A stretch of DNA of 64,000 nt from Rhizobium sp. BK251 (GCF_004345245.1 NZ_SLUQ01000008.1:124001-188000); one strand, 5' to 3'. Positions 7,850-16,819 are shown, counted from the first letter of the stretch. Numbers and translations: made by a program. Notes: generated by a model from the letters alone, not told the origin.

Positions 7850-8800
7850 ATGAATTCGTTGAAAAAAATCCTTCTCGGCGAACAGGGGCTGGTCGTCATC
7901 TTTGCGGTCGCCTTTGTCATTGTCTCGCTGCTCGTCCCGAATTTCCTGACCGAGCGCAACATGCTTGGCCTGCTGCAGTCGGTCGTCACCATCGGCATCG
8001 TCGCCTGCACCATGATGTTCTGCCTCGCCTCGCGCGATTTCGACCTTTCCGTCGGCTCGACCGTCGCCTTCTCGGGCATGGTCGCCGTGATGGTCTCCAA
8101 CTCGACCGGATCGATACCGATCGGGCTGCTGGCCGCGCTGCTCTGCGGCTCTCTGGTCGGCTTCATCAACGGCGTCGTCATCGCCAAGTTCCGCATCAAC
8201 GCGCTGATCACGACGCTCGCGACCATGCAGATTGTGCGCGGTATGGCGCTGATCGCCTCGGACGGCCGCGCCGTCGGCATCAACGATCCGGCCTTCTACC
8301 AGCTGGCGCTGTCGCGTCTTCTCGGCGTGCCGACGCCGATCTGGATCATGGTGCTGCTCTTCATCGTCTTCGGCTTCGTGCTGAATCGCACCGTCTTCGG
8401 CAAGAATACGCTGGCGATCGGCGGCAATCCGGAGGCCTCGCGCCTTGCCGGCGTCAATGTCGTCAACATGCGCATCTGGATCTTCGCGCTGCAGGGGCTC
8501 GTCTGCGCCGTTGCCGGCATCCTGCTCGCCTCGCGCATCACGTCCGGGCAGCCAAATGCCGCAACGGGCCTCGAGCTCTCCGTCATCTCGGCCTGCGTGC
8601 TTGGCGGCGTGTCGCTTGCCGGTGGACGCGCCGCGATGACCGGCGTCATCGTCGGCGTGCTCATCATGGGGATCGCGGAAAACGTAATGAACCTCCTCAA
8701 CATCCAGGCCTTCTATCAGTATGTCGTGCGCGGCCTCATCCTCCTGATTGCCGTCCTCCTCGACAACCTGCGTTCGACAGCTGCGGGACGGCGGGGGTGA
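7850..8800 (+). CDS. araH: AraH-type sugar ABC transporter permease
   Basis: This 316-residue integral membrane protein of the BPD_transp_2 (CUT2) family has about eight to ten hydrophobic helices. Family blocks are FDLSVGSTVAFSGM near residue 65, AKFRINALITTLATM, and GRAAMTGVIVGVLIMGIAENVMNLL near the C-terminus. It forms the channel of the AraFGH importer. The frame is open to a GTG at 7844, but AGGAA at 7836-7840 is 9 bases from ATG 7850 and only 3 from the GTG, so I choose 7850. The stop overlaps the next gene's GTG start by four bases (GTGA), which suggests translational coupling. Confidence 0.92.
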   Translation: MNSLKKILLGEQGLVVIFAVAFVIVSLLVPNFLTERNMLGLLQSVVTIGIVACTMMFCLASRDFDLSVGSTVAFSGMVAVMVSNSTGSIPIGLLAALLCGSLVGFINGVVIAKFRINALITTLATMQIVRGMALIASDGRAVGINDPAFYQLALSRLLGVPTPIWIMVLLFIVFGFVLNRTVFGKNTLAIGGNPEASRLAGVNVVNMRIWIFALQGLVCAVAGILLASRITSGQPNAATGLELSVISACVLGGVSLAGGRAAMTGVIVGVLIMGIAENVMNLLNIQAFYQYVVRGLILLIAVLLDNLRSTAAGRRG

Positions 8801-9684
8801 AGCCCGCTCCCGCTGCCAGCGATGTGGTGCTTTCGGACGGAGGTCTTTCGGTCCGGATTGACCGTCTTGGCGGCGCATTGCTGGAGGCGACTTACGAGGG
8901 GCAACCTTTCCTCGTCGGCGCGGGCGGCCCGACGGGCGCCATGGCAAGCTTTCCGCTCGTGCCCTTCGGCAATCGGGTAGAGGGCAATACCTTCTCCTTC
9001 GAGGGGGGAGATTTCAGCCTGCAGCCGAACAGCGCCGATCCGCTCTATCTTCATGGCGATGGCTGGCTCGGCCTCTGGGAAATCGAGGAGGCAGACCACC
9101 GACATGTTCGTCTCTCTTTTTCGCATGTCGCGGATGATGCTTCGCCCTATCACTATTCCGCCACGCAGCGGATCAGCCTGAGCGCCGGAGCGATCGTGCT
9201 TGAGCTTTCGGTGCAGAACCGCGGCGAGACCACGCTTCCCTTCGGCATCGGCCAGCATCCATTCTTCATCCGGACGCCGCAGACGCAGCTGAGCATTCGA
9301 TCGCGGACGTATTTTGGCGAGAGGATGGGATATCTGCCCGGGGAGGTGGAGCCGCGTCCGGCCGATCTCGATTTCGAGGCGGGGGCACCGTTGCCGCGCC
9401 GCTGGGTCAACAATGCCTTCGACGGCTGGGATGGCCGGGTAACCATCCTCTGGCCCGAATTGAGGCTGAAGGCCAGCGTCGAGGCCGATGCGGTCTTTAG
9501 CCGCTATATGCTTTATATGCCTGCCGACCGGGCGGATTTCTTCTGCCTCGAGCCGATGAGCCATCTGCCGAACGGCCATCACATGCCGGAGCTTGGCGGC
9601 CTGACGCCGCTTGCGCCGGGAGAGAGTCTGTCCGGCCGGGTGAAGATTGAACTGGCGTCCCTCGCGGACGCCGTGGAGGAATAA
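8797..9684 (+). CDS. aldose 1-epimerase (mutarotase) family protein
   Basis: This 295-residue galactose-mutarotase-fold enzyme should interconvert alpha and beta anomers of the incoming sugar. The catalytic His candidates are in YLHGDGWLG and GIGQHPFFI and the acidic base in CLEPMSH, all in family positions. The start is a GTG overlapping the araH stop codon; upstream in the same frame there is only shadow of araH. Coupling with the importer and the SDR dehydrogenase 2 bases downstream fits a role in supplying the anomer that the dehydrogenase oxidises. The precise sugar is inferred from context. Confidence 0.88.
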   Translation: MKPAPAASDVVLSDGGLSVRIDRLGGALLEATYEGQPFLVGAGGPTGAMASFPLVPFGNRVEGNTFSFEGGDFSLQPNSADPLYLHGDGWLGLWEIEEADHRHVRLSFSHVADDASPYHYSATQRISLSAGAIVLELSVQNRGETTLPFGIGQHPFFIRTPQTQLSIRSRTYFGERMGYLPGEVEPRPADLDFEAGAPLPRRWVNNAFDGWDGRVTILWPELRLKASVEADAVFSRYMLYMPADRADFFCLEPMSHLPNGHHMPELGGLTPLAPGESLSGRVKIELASLADAVEE

Positions 9685-9686
9685 AG

Positions 9687-10466
9687 ATGGGCAATCGCCT
9701 GACCGAAAAACGCATCATGATCACCGGTGCGGCGCAGGGCATCGGCCTCGCCATGGCGGAAGCATTCCTGCGAGAGGATGCCTCAGTCTTTCTGATCGAT
9801 CGCGATGGACCGCTGCTTGCCGAGGCCGTGGCGGGGCTTGCGGCAGGAAAGGCGAAGATCGGTCACATGGCAGCCGACATCACCGATGCGAAGGGCATCG
9901 AAGCGGCGGTCGCGAAGGCTGCCGCCGAGATCGGTCGGTTGAACGCGCTCGTCAACAATGCCGGCATCAACGTTTTTTCCGAACCACTGGCGACCACCGA
10001 CGAAGAGTGGCAGCGCTGCTTCGATGTGAACCTCAAGGGTGCCTGGAACTGCTGCAAGGCGGTGTTGCCGGAACTGATCGTGCAGGGCGGCGGCGTCATC
10101 CTCAACATCGCCTCGACGCATGCCTTCACGATCATCCCGCACACCTTTCCCTATCCGCTCGCCAAGCACGCGCTGCTCGGCATGACCAAGTCGCTCGGGC
10201 TGGAATATGCGCCGAAGAATGTACGTGTGAACGCGCTGGCGCCGGGCTATGTCGCGACCCAGAAGGTGCTCGACTATTGGAATGGCTTCCCCGATCCAGA
10301 GGCGGCGAAGGCCGAGACGATGAAGCTGCATCCGGGTGGTCGTATCGCCAGCCCGGAGGAGATTGCCATGGCTGCCGTCTTCATGATCTCCGACGAATGC
10401 ACCTTCATGAATGCCACCTGCCTGACCGTCGACGGCGGCCTGAGCGTTCAGCAGCACCCTGCCTGA
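9687..10466 (+). CDS. SDR-family sugar 1-dehydrogenase candidate
   Basis: The 259-residue classical short-chain dehydrogenase has the NAD(P) motif TGAAQGIG at residues 13-20, NNAG, Ser in IASTHAF and the catalytic YPLAK. It ends VDGGLSVQ like other members. It lies two bases after the mutarotase gene in an operon with an AraF-type importer, opposite galactonate dehydratase. The expected reaction is oxidation of D-galactose (or L-arabinose/D-fucose) to the 1,4- or 1,5-lactone. No lactonase gene is visible. SDR sequence alone cannot prove substrate, so the function is inference from context. Confidence 0.82.
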   Translation: MGNRLTEKRIMITGAAQGIGLAMAEAFLREDASVFLIDRDGPLLAEAVAGLAAGKAKIGHMAADITDAKGIEAAVAKAAAEIGRLNALVNNAGINVFSEPLATTDEEWQRCFDVNLKGAWNCCKAVLPELIVQGGGVILNIASTHAFTIIPHTFPYPLAKHALLGMTKSLGLEYAPKNVRVNALAPGYVATQKVLDYWNGFPDPEAAKAETMKLHPGGRIASPEEIAMAAVFMISDECTFMNATCLTVDGGLSVQQHPA

Positions 10467-10484
10467 CGCTCCCGATGAGCGTCA
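10464..10484 (+). terminator. hairpin at the end of the sugar operon
   Basis: TGACGCTC (10464-10471, including the SDR stop codon) pairs perfectly with GAGCGTCA (10477-10484) around a 5-base loop. There is no U-tract; the remaining gap to 10619 shows nothing else clear. Confidence 0.4.
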
Positions 10485-10619
10485 TCCTCTGGTCGTCTGC
10501 GGCAGCTAGCTTGCCCGCGACTCCAACGTCATTGGACATCTCTGAAATGATGAAGATAATGGCTTCGGAGACGTGGGCACCGGCTGCCCGATAGAGTGAT
10601 CATCACAAAGGAGGATGGC

Positions 10620-11051
10620 ATGCAGATCAATCGCACAGGTTCCGCTCAATGGTCCGGTGGACTGAAGGACGGGAAGGGCCAGATATCGACCCAGAGCGGC
10701 GCTCTCAAGGCCTATCCCTATGGTTTTGCGAGCCGTTTCGAAGGGGTTCCGGGAACGAATCCCGAGGAGCTGATCGGCGCGGCACATGCAGGGTGCTTTA
10801 CCATGGCCCTGTCGCTGATCCTCGGGGAAGCCGGCCTCAGGGCTGACAACATGGAAACGACCGCCAAGGTCACGCTCGAGGCCGTCGAAGGCGGCTTTGC
10901 GATCACCGCGATCCAGCTCACGCTCGTGGCCTCGATCCCGGGGACCGACGACGCCACGTTCAAGGAACTGGCAAACAAGGCCAAGGCCGGATGCCCGGTC
11001 TCGAAGGCCCTTGCTTCCGTGCCGATCACGCTCGACGCCCGTCTGGCCTAG
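10620..11051 (+). CDS. OsmC-family peroxiredoxin
   Basis: The 143-residue protein belongs to the OsmC/Ohr superfamily and should reduce organic or inorganic hydroperoxides in the cytoplasm. The peroxidatic and resolving cysteines are Cys59 (AHAGCFTMALS) and Cys125 (AGCPVSKAL). It is nearer OsmC than Ohr because of the GTNPEELIGAAHAGC block. The frame extends 8 codons upstream, but an ideal Shine-Dalgarno AAAGGAGG at 10607-10614 selects ATG 10620. It appears to be a single-gene unit ended by the hairpin at 11063. Confidence 0.92.
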   Translation: MQINRTGSAQWSGGLKDGKGQISTQSGALKAYPYGFASRFEGVPGTNPEELIGAAHAGCFTMALSLILGEAGLRADNMETTAKVTLEAVEGGFAITAIQLTLVASIPGTDDATFKELANKAKAGCPVSKALASVPITLDARLA

Positions 11052-11062
11052 AGGCTCAAAGA

Positions 11063-11091
11063 GAGCACTGCGGGTTCCTTCCGCAGTGCTC
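11063..11091 (+). terminator. 11-bp hairpin after osmC-like gene
   Basis: GAGCACTGCGG and CCGCAGTGCTC are perfect arms around a 7-base loop, 12 bases after the stop. No U-tract follows. Confidence 0.5.
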
Positions 11092-11184
11092 GGCGTTCCA
11101 TCGCGCCATTATCCAATCCAACAGCCTTTCAGAATATTATCGTCAGATTATCCCACCAAACCATCATTGCGGGAGTGCAAGGCC

Positions 11185-11673
11185 GTGCCGGAAGTAGCAA
11201 GTCTTACCATCTTTCATGTCATCATCAGCCTTGTCGCCATCGTTGCGGGCATAGCCCTCGCTTACGGATTGCTGACGCTGCGGCGGTTCGACAGATGGAC
11301 GCTCGTGTTCATGGTCACGACCGCGCTCACGCTCGTCACCGGCTTTCTCTTTCCCTATGGCGGCCTCACGCCGGCCATCAATGTCGGCATCCTCTGCAGC
11401 GCGATCTTCATCCCGACTGCCCTCGGCCGCTATGTCTTTCACATGAACGGAGCCTGGCGCATCGTCTTCGTTGTCGGCGCGTTGATGCTCTTCTACTTCA
11501 ACTGTCTGGTCCTCATCGTCCAGTCGTTCCAGAAGATCCCGGCGCTGAACGCACTGGCACCGCTCGGCAATGAGCCGCCCATCCTGGCCGCACAATCCGC
11601 GTTGCTTGTCGTTTTTATCATCATCGGCATTCTCAGCGTCCGGCGCTTCCGCCCCGCACTTCTGACCGCATAG
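11185..11673 (+). CDS. small multi-pass membrane protein, unknown function
   Basis: The 162-residue product has about four to five hydrophobic helices: IFHVIISLVAIVAGIALAYGLL, WTLVFMVTTALTLVTGFLF, ILCSAIFIPTAL, IVFVVGALMLFYF and SALLVVFIIIGIL. The C-terminus is basic (SVRRFRP). I do not recognise a named family or catalytic motif. The frame runs far upstream into the osmC region. GTG 11185, preceded by GGGAG at 11171-11175, gives a sensible start directly before the first helix. It lies between an OsmC gene and a TetR-RND efflux locus on the same strand with no clear link to either. Confidence 0.65.
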   Translation: MPEVASLTIFHVIISLVAIVAGIALAYGLLTLRRFDRWTLVFMVTTALTLVTGFLFPYGGLTPAINVGILCSAIFIPTALGRYVFHMNGAWRIVFVVGALMLFYFNCLVLIVQSFQKIPALNALAPLGNEPPILAAQSALLVVFIIIGILSVRRFRPALLTA

Positions 11674-11720
11674 CCCCCCTTCCACCGCGGCTCGCGCGGC
11701 CTCTGGAGCGCGCGCGAACC

Positions 11721-11778
11721 TTGACATCTTTCGACTGATGTCTTACGACTGACGAAATTCAAAATTCGTCAGTCGTAA
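11721..11778 (+). promoter_or_regulatory. promoter with overlapping 36-bp palindromic operator for TetR/RND locus
   Basis: TTGACA at 11721-11726 and TACGAC at 11744-11749 (17-base spacer) form a plausible sigma-70 promoter. Perfect 14-base inverted arms lie at 11743-11756 (TTACGACTGACGAA) and 11765-11778, separated by 8 bases. The left arm covers the -10. A partial third arm, CGACTGATGT, lies at 11732-11741. The geometry suits autorepression by the TetR protein starting 18 bases downstream. Confidence 0.65.
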
Positions 11779-11795
11779 TTGGAAGTCGAGAGATC

Positions 11796-12404
11796 ATGTC
11801 CGTCACAGCCGATACCGCTCCCGATTCAACCCGCCAGGAGAATGTCACGCGCATTCTCGATTCAGCCGAGCGGCTGTTCCGCCACTATGGCTACAGCAAG
11901 ACCACAGTGGCCGATATCGCGCGCGACCTCGGCATGTCGACGGCCAACATCTATCGTTTCTTTGCATCCAAGACGGAGATTCACCAGGCGGTGTGCGGAC
12001 GCATGCTGACCGTGAGCTACGAAGGCGCCTACGCGATCGCGCAATTGCCGATCAGCGCTTCCGAGCGGCTGCGCCGCTACGTGCTGGGCCAGTACCAGAT
12101 GACGCTGGATAACATGGTCGACGAGCACAAGGTCCACGAGATGGTGATCGTCGCGATCGAGCGCGACTGGCATGTCATCGAAAAGCATATCGACCGCATT
12201 CACGATCTGCTCGCAGAGGTCATCCGCCAGGGCATCGAGGCGGGAGAGTTCGTCGACCAGGACCCGCAGGTAGCGTCGCGATGCTTCGGCGCGGCCACCA
12301 TCAACCTCTGTCATCCGCAGATGGTGGCGCAGTGTCTGTCCAAGCAGAACCGCGCCACGCCGGACGAGCTTATCGAATACGCAATCAGGGCTTTGAAGAA
12401 ATAA
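11796..12404 (+). CDS. TetR-family repressor of RND efflux genes
   Basis: The 202-residue protein has an N-terminal TetR helix-turn-helix at about residues 12-58 (ILDSAERLFRHYGYSKTTVADIARDLGMSTANIYRFFASK) and an all-helical ligand-binding C-terminus. TetR proteins next to efflux genes normally repress them until a pump substrate binds. It is the first gene of the same-strand run tetR, adaptor, pump, so it is probably autoregulated through the palindrome at 11743-11778 and controls the whole run. The ligand is unknown. Confidence 0.88.
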   Translation: MSVTADTAPDSTRQENVTRILDSAERLFRHYGYSKTTVADIARDLGMSTANIYRFFASKTEIHQAVCGRMLTVSYEGAYAIAQLPISASERLRRYVLGQYQMTLDNMVDEHKVHEMVIVAIERDWHVIEKHIDRIHDLLAEVIRQGIEAGEFVDQDPQVASRCFGAATINLCHPQMVAQCLSKQNRATPDELIEYAIRALKK

Positions 12405-12463
12405 ATAATGCCGGGGACCGGCACGGTTCCGGATTTTCCGATGTTTTTATGGGGAATACCAAG

Positions 12464-13603
12464 ATGTCGTCACCGATCCGCATGACCGTCCCAGCCCTCG
12501 GCGCATTCCTGCTTGCAGCAGCGGCGCTGGCAGGCTGCTCCGAGGATACAGCCGAGACCAAGGAAATCATCCGCCCGGTCAAGGTGCTCGAGATCGCGAA
12601 GGCTGACGATACGCGCGCGCTGGAGTATTCCGGTTATGTGCGTGCCCGCACGGAAATGAACCTCGGCTTCCGCGTGAACGGCAAGGTGATTGCTAGACTC
12701 GTCGACATCGGCGAGCGCGTGAAACCGGATGACGTGCTGGCCCGTGTCGATTCCACCGACTATGGGCTGGCCGTCAACAGCGCCGAGGCCAATCTCGCAG
12801 CCGCGCAAAAACAGGTCGAGACGACCGATCTTGCCCGCACGCGCGCCGAGCAACTGTACGCCAAAAACGTGGCGCCCAAGTCCCAGCTCGAAGAGGCGAC
12901 GCTTGCCAGCGAGCAGGCGGTTTCGACGCGGGATGCGGCGATCTCCTCGCTCCAGCAGGCCCGGAACCAGGTGGGCTACACGGAACTCAAATCCGACAAG
13001 AGCGGTATCGTGACTGCCATTGCCGCCGATGTCGGGCAGGTGGTGAGTGCTGGAACGCCGGTGCTGGCGGTTGCCGTCGACGGTGAGAAGGAAGTCCAGA
13101 TCGCCGTGCCGGAGACCGATATCGCCCAGTTCAGCCCGGGCAAGATGGTGAAGGTGCGGTTCTGGTCGCATGACGCACTGTTGCTCGACGGCAAGGTGCG
13201 GGAAGTCGCAGGCAGCGCCGACCAACAGTCGCGCACATTTGCGGTGCGCGTCAGCCTGCCCGAGGATCCGCGCATCCTGCTCGGGATGACGGCGACCATC
13301 GAGGCGACCGGTGACAATGGCGGCGGCTTCGTTTCGGTGCCGCTGAGCGCGCTTGCGGAGAAGAATGGCGAGCAGATCGTCTGGCTCGTCGATCGCGGTG
13401 CCGGCACTGTCCACGCACGCGTCATCAAGATTTCGGATTTCACAGGCGATGGGGTGCATGTTGCGGAAGGATTGCGGCAGGGAGATCTCGTCGTTGCCGC
13501 GGGCACGCAGTTCATGGCGGAGAACATGAAGGTCAAGCTTCCCGGTAGCGGCCAGCAATCGGCTTCGGTCGAGGGCACGGCCGATGGCGAACTGGTCCGC
13601 TGA
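12464..13603 (+). CDS. RND efflux periplasmic adaptor lipoprotein
   Basis: The 379-residue membrane-fusion protein of the AcrA/MexE (HlyD-like) family bridges the inner-membrane pump and the outer-membrane channel. It has a lipoprotein signal with lipobox LAGC and acylated Cys25. A lipoyl/barrel region (YVRARTEMNLGFRVNGKV) and a central coiled hairpin rich in Ala/Gln/Glu (NSAEANLAAAQKQVETT...) follow. ATG 12464 has GGGGA 8 bases upstream; an in-frame ATG at 12449 is less well placed. The pump gene follows after 29 bases. No outer-membrane factor is encoded here, so a TolC-type channel from elsewhere is needed. Confidence 0.92.
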   Translation: MSSPIRMTVPALGAFLLAAAALAGCSEDTAETKEIIRPVKVLEIAKADDTRALEYSGYVRARTEMNLGFRVNGKVIARLVDIGERVKPDDVLARVDSTDYGLAVNSAEANLAAAQKQVETTDLARTRAEQLYAKNVAPKSQLEEATLASEQAVSTRDAAISSLQQARNQVGYTELKSDKSGIVTAIAADVGQVVSAGTPVLAVAVDGEKEVQIAVPETDIAQFSPGKMVKVRFWSHDALLLDGKVREVAGSADQQSRTFAVRVSLPEDPRILLGMTATIEATGDNGGGFVSVPLSALAEKNGEQIVWLVDRGAGTVHARVIKISDFTGDGVHVAEGLRQGDLVVAAGTQFMAENMKVKLPGSGQQSASVEGTADGELVR

Positions 13604-13632
13604 TCCAGCTCTAGCGACGGGGATAGAAGACC

Positions 13633-16600
13633 ATGGAAAACTCCACCCAGGAAAAGCGCCCGTTCAATCTCTCCCGATGGGCGATTGCGCATCCGAGCAT
13701 CGCGCGGTTTCTGTTCGGGCTGATCATCATCACCGGCGTGCTCGGCCTCATGCGCATGGGCCAGAAGGAAGATCCGGACTTTACCTTCCGCGTCATGGTC
13801 GTCCAGGCGATCTGGCCCGGCTCCTCCATCCAGGAGATGGAAGACCAGGTCGTCAACAAGATCGAGCGCAAGCTGCAGGAAACGCCCCATATTGATTGGG
13901 TCAAATCCTATACCCGGGCCGGCTCGGCCATCATCACGCTGCAGGTCAAGGGCGACACCAACGCCGAGCAGGTGGCGGATGCCTTCTATCAGGTCCGCAA
14001 GAAGGTTGGCGACATTGCCAACGAGCTGCCGCAAGGTCTGCTCGGGCCGTATTTCAACGATGAATTCGGCGATACCTTCATCACGCTGCACTCGATCAGC
14101 GGCGACGGATACTCCTATCCGGAACTGAAGAAGTTCGCCATCCAGGCGCGCGACATGCTGCTGACGACGCCGGGCGTCGAAAAGGCCGTCATCATCGGTG
14201 ATCAGCCGGAGAAGATCTATATCGACGTTTCCTCCAAGTCGCTCGCCGAACGCGGCCTGACGCTGACCGACATTCAGAATGCCGTTCGGGGCCAGAACAA
14301 TGTCGATCCTGCCGGATCGGTCGATACCGGCATCCGCTCGGTGCGCATTTCCGTCGAAGGTGATGTCCGCAAGGCCGAGGATATCAGGGAACTGCGACTG
14401 CGCGCCGGCGGTCAGGTGACCCGGCTCGGCGATATCGCCACCGTTACCTCCGGCCTCGAGGATCCCTATCAGCGCAAGTACCGCTTCAATGGCCACGACA
14501 GCGTTCAGGTCGGTGTCGTCATGGCCAAGGGCTTCAAGGTGACCGATGTCGGCAAGGATGTCGAAGCGACCTACAAGAGCTTCGAGCAATCCCTGCCCTA
14601 TGGCGTGGCGGTCGACCAGATTTCCAACCAGCCGGACGTGGTGACCGATGCGGTCAGCGAATTCATGCACGCGCTCGGCGAGGCGCTGGTGATCGTGCTG
14701 ATCGTCTCCTTCGTGTCGATCGGCTGGCGCTCCGGCCTTGTGATTGCCATTGCGATACCGCTCGTGCTGGCCGCGACCTTCGCCATCATGTACGAGCTCG
14801 GCATCGACCTGCAGCGCATCTCGCTCGGGGCTCTGATCATCGCGCTCGGTCTGCTGGTCGACGACGCCATGATCGTCGTCGAACTGATGGAGCGAAAGCT
14901 GGAGGAGGGGCTCGTCAAGATCGACGCGGCGAGCTTCGCGTATTCCTCGACCGCTTTCCCGATGCTCACCGGGACGCTGATCACGACGGCAGGCTTCATT
15001 CCCGTCGGCTTTGCGGCGTCCCAGGCGGGCGAGTATGTCCGCTCGCTGTTCTATGTCGTCGGCATCGCGCTTGTCGTGTCGTGGTTCGTGGCCGTCTATT
15101 TCACGCCCTGGCTCGGCTACATGATCCTCAAGCAGCGCAAGCATGCGGGCGAGCATCATGACGTTTTCGACACCCGCTTCTACCGCCGTCTTCGGTCGAG
15201 CGTTGGCTGGGCGGTGCGACACCGGGTCATCGTGCTGCTTTTGACGCTCGGCACCTTTGCCACCAGCCTGTGGGCCTTCCAGTTCATCCCGCAGAATTTC
15301 TTCCCGCAGTCCTCCCGTCCCGAGATCCTCGTCGATCTCTGGCTGCCCGAAGGCACGAGCATCAAGGAGGTCGAGACCCAGGCGAAGGCGCTGGAAGCCC
15401 GGATGATGGACGACGAGGACAAGCGTTTCATCGCCACCTATATCGGTGAGGGTGCACCGCGCTTCTTCCTGCCGCTCGACCAGCAGCTGCGCAACCCGAA
15501 CTTCGCACAGCTCCTCGTGATGGCGAAGGACGAGCCGGCCCGCGAGCGGCTGATCGTCAAGCTGCGCGGCATACTCGCGCAAGACTTCCCCTCGATCCGC
15601 GCCAAGGTGGACCGGCTCTTCCTCGGGCCGCCGACGGGCTGGCCGGTGCAGCTGCGCGTCATGGGTCCGGATAGGCAGGAAGTGCGCCGCATCGCCGATG
15701 AGGTGAAGGCGAAGTTCCAGGAAAATCCGATGCTGGGCGCGATCCACGACGACTGGCTCGAGCCGGTGCCGGCGATGAAGCTGGTGATCGACCAGGATAG
15801 GGCGCGCGCCCTCGGTGTCAGTTCCCAGCGGGTTCGCCAGATGCTGCAGGCCACCATGTCCGGGGCGCCGCTCGACGACTTCCGCGACGGCGAGGAGACG
15901 GTTTCGATCGTCGTCCGTGAACCGGATGCCACCCGTCATCTGCTGTCGGCGGTGAATTCCGTCTATGTTCCGACGGACTTCGGCGGCTTCGTGCCGATCT
16001 CGCAGGTCGCCAAGGTGGTGCCGGTCATGGAGCAGGGCATCGAATGGCGCCGCGACCGCCTGCCGACGATCACCGTGCGGGCGACGCTTCCGGACGGTGT
16101 TCAGTCGAACGACGTCGTCGCGAAGCTCTATAGTGACATCAAGCCGCTGCGCGACGGCCTTGCCCCCGGCTACAAGATCGAGGTCCAGGGCGGTGCCGAA
16201 GACAGCGCCGAAAGCCAGGCCTCGATTGCCGCCAAGGCGCCGATCATGCTGGTCGTCATCGTGGTGCTCCTGATGGCACAGCTCCAGCACTTCGGAAAAG
16301 CGATGCTGGTGCTGGCAACCGGTCCGTTGGGCATCATCGGCGCGGCTGCGGCGTTGCTGATCAGTGGCGCACCCTTCGGCTTCGTCGCCATCCTCGGGGT
16401 GATCGCCCTGCTCGGTATCATCATCCGAAACTCGATCATTCTCGTCGATCAGATCGACCAGGACATCAAGGCGGGCATGGAGCGGCAGGAAGCGATCATA
16501 GGTGCGGCGGTCCGTCGTTTCCGTCCCATCATGCTGACGGCCATGACGGCGGTGCTGGCGCTGATCCCGATCTCGCGCGGCGTCTTCTGGGGCCCGCTCG

Positions 16601-16776
16601 CTTTCGCGATGATGGGCGGCATTCTGGTTGCGACGGTGCTGACGATCTTCGTGCTGCCGGCCGGCTATGCGCTCTTCTTCGGCAAGGAGCCCAAGAAACG
16701 CGGCCATGACGAAAGGCCTTCTGCAGAGGCCGAGCAAGCGGCGTTGGCAAATCCACATTCGATGGCCGCTGAATGA
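13633..16776 (+). CDS. RND-family multidrug efflux pump (AcrB-type)
   Basis: The 1047-residue proton-driven inner-membrane exporter has the usual 12-helix length with two large periplasmic loops. Proton-relay Asp410-Asp411 in GLLVDDAMIVVE correspond to the AcrB Asp pair, and ARLGDIATVTSG-like and FVPISQVAKV blocks mark the docking domains. The N-terminus (FLFGLIIITGVLGLMRMGQKEDPDF) resembles the HAE1 branch used for drugs rather than the metal branch. It works with the adaptor encoded just upstream and ends in a strong intrinsic terminator. Its substrate cannot be told from sequence. Confidence 0.94.
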   Translation: MENSTQEKRPFNLSRWAIAHPSIARFLFGLIIITGVLGLMRMGQKEDPDFTFRVMVVQAIWPGSSIQEMEDQVVNKIERKLQETPHIDWVKSYTRAGSAIITLQVKGDTNAEQVADAFYQVRKKVGDIANELPQGLLGPYFNDEFGDTFITLHSISGDGYSYPELKKFAIQARDMLLTTPGVEKAVIIGDQPEKIYIDVSSKSLAERGLTLTDIQNAVRGQNNVDPAGSVDTGIRSVRISVEGDVRKAEDIRELRLRAGGQVTRLGDIATVTSGLEDPYQRKYRFNGHDSVQVGVVMAKGFKVTDVGKDVEATYKSFEQSLPYGVAVDQISNQPDVVTDAVSEFMHALGEALVIVLIVSFVSIGWRSGLVIAIAIPLVLAATFAIMYELGIDLQRISLGALIIALGLLVDDAMIVVELMERKLEEGLVKIDAASFAYSSTAFPMLTGTLITTAGFIPVGFAASQAGEYVRSLFYVVGIALVVSWFVAVYFTPWLGYMILKQRKHAGEHHDVFDTRFYRRLRSSVGWAVRHRVIVLLLTLGTFATSLWAFQFIPQNFFPQSSRPEILVDLWLPEGTSIKEVETQAKALEARMMDDEDKRFIATYIGEGAPRFFLPLDQQLRNPNFAQLLVMAKDEPARERLIVKLRGILAQDFPSIRAKVDRLFLGPPTGWPVQLRVMGPDRQEVRRIADEVKAKFQENPMLGAIHDDWLEPVPAMKLVIDQDRARALGVSSQRVRQMLQATMSGAPLDDFRDGEETVSIVVREPDATRHLLSAVNSVYVPTDFGGFVPISQVAKVVPVMEQGIEWRRDRLPTITVRATLPDGVQSNDVVAKLYSDIKPLRDGLAPGYKIEVQGGAEDSAESQASIAAKAPIMLVVIVVLLMAQLQHFGKAMLVLATGPLGIIGAAAALLISGAPFGFVAILGVIALLGIIIRNSIILVDQIDQDIKAGMERQEAIIGAAVRRFRPIMLTAMTAVLALIPISRGVFWGPLAFAMMGGILVATVLTIFVLPAGYALFFGKEPKKRGHDERPSAEAEQAALANPHSMAAE

Positions 16777-16781
16777 TCCAT

Positions 16782-16819
16782 CCGATGGTGCGGCATGAGG
16801 TTGCCGCACCATCGGTTTT
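16782..16819 (+). terminator. intrinsic terminator of the RND operon
   Basis: A perfect 14-base stem (16782-16795 with 16802-16815), a 6-base loop and TTTTC immediately after form a classical Rho-independent terminator 6 bases after the pump stop codon. Confidence 0.9.

Noticed and set aside
7813..8796. Upstream extension of the mutarotase frame through araH
   Set aside because: The first 328 codons are an out-of-frame reading of the permease; the GTG at 8797 overlapping the araH stop is the natural start.
12976..16812. Very long minus-strand open frame (about 1278 codons) opposite the RND pump genes
   Set aside because: It is antisense to well-supported adaptor and pump genes, is dominated by Arg/His/Asp/Gly with no domain, and arises from GC-rich third positions.
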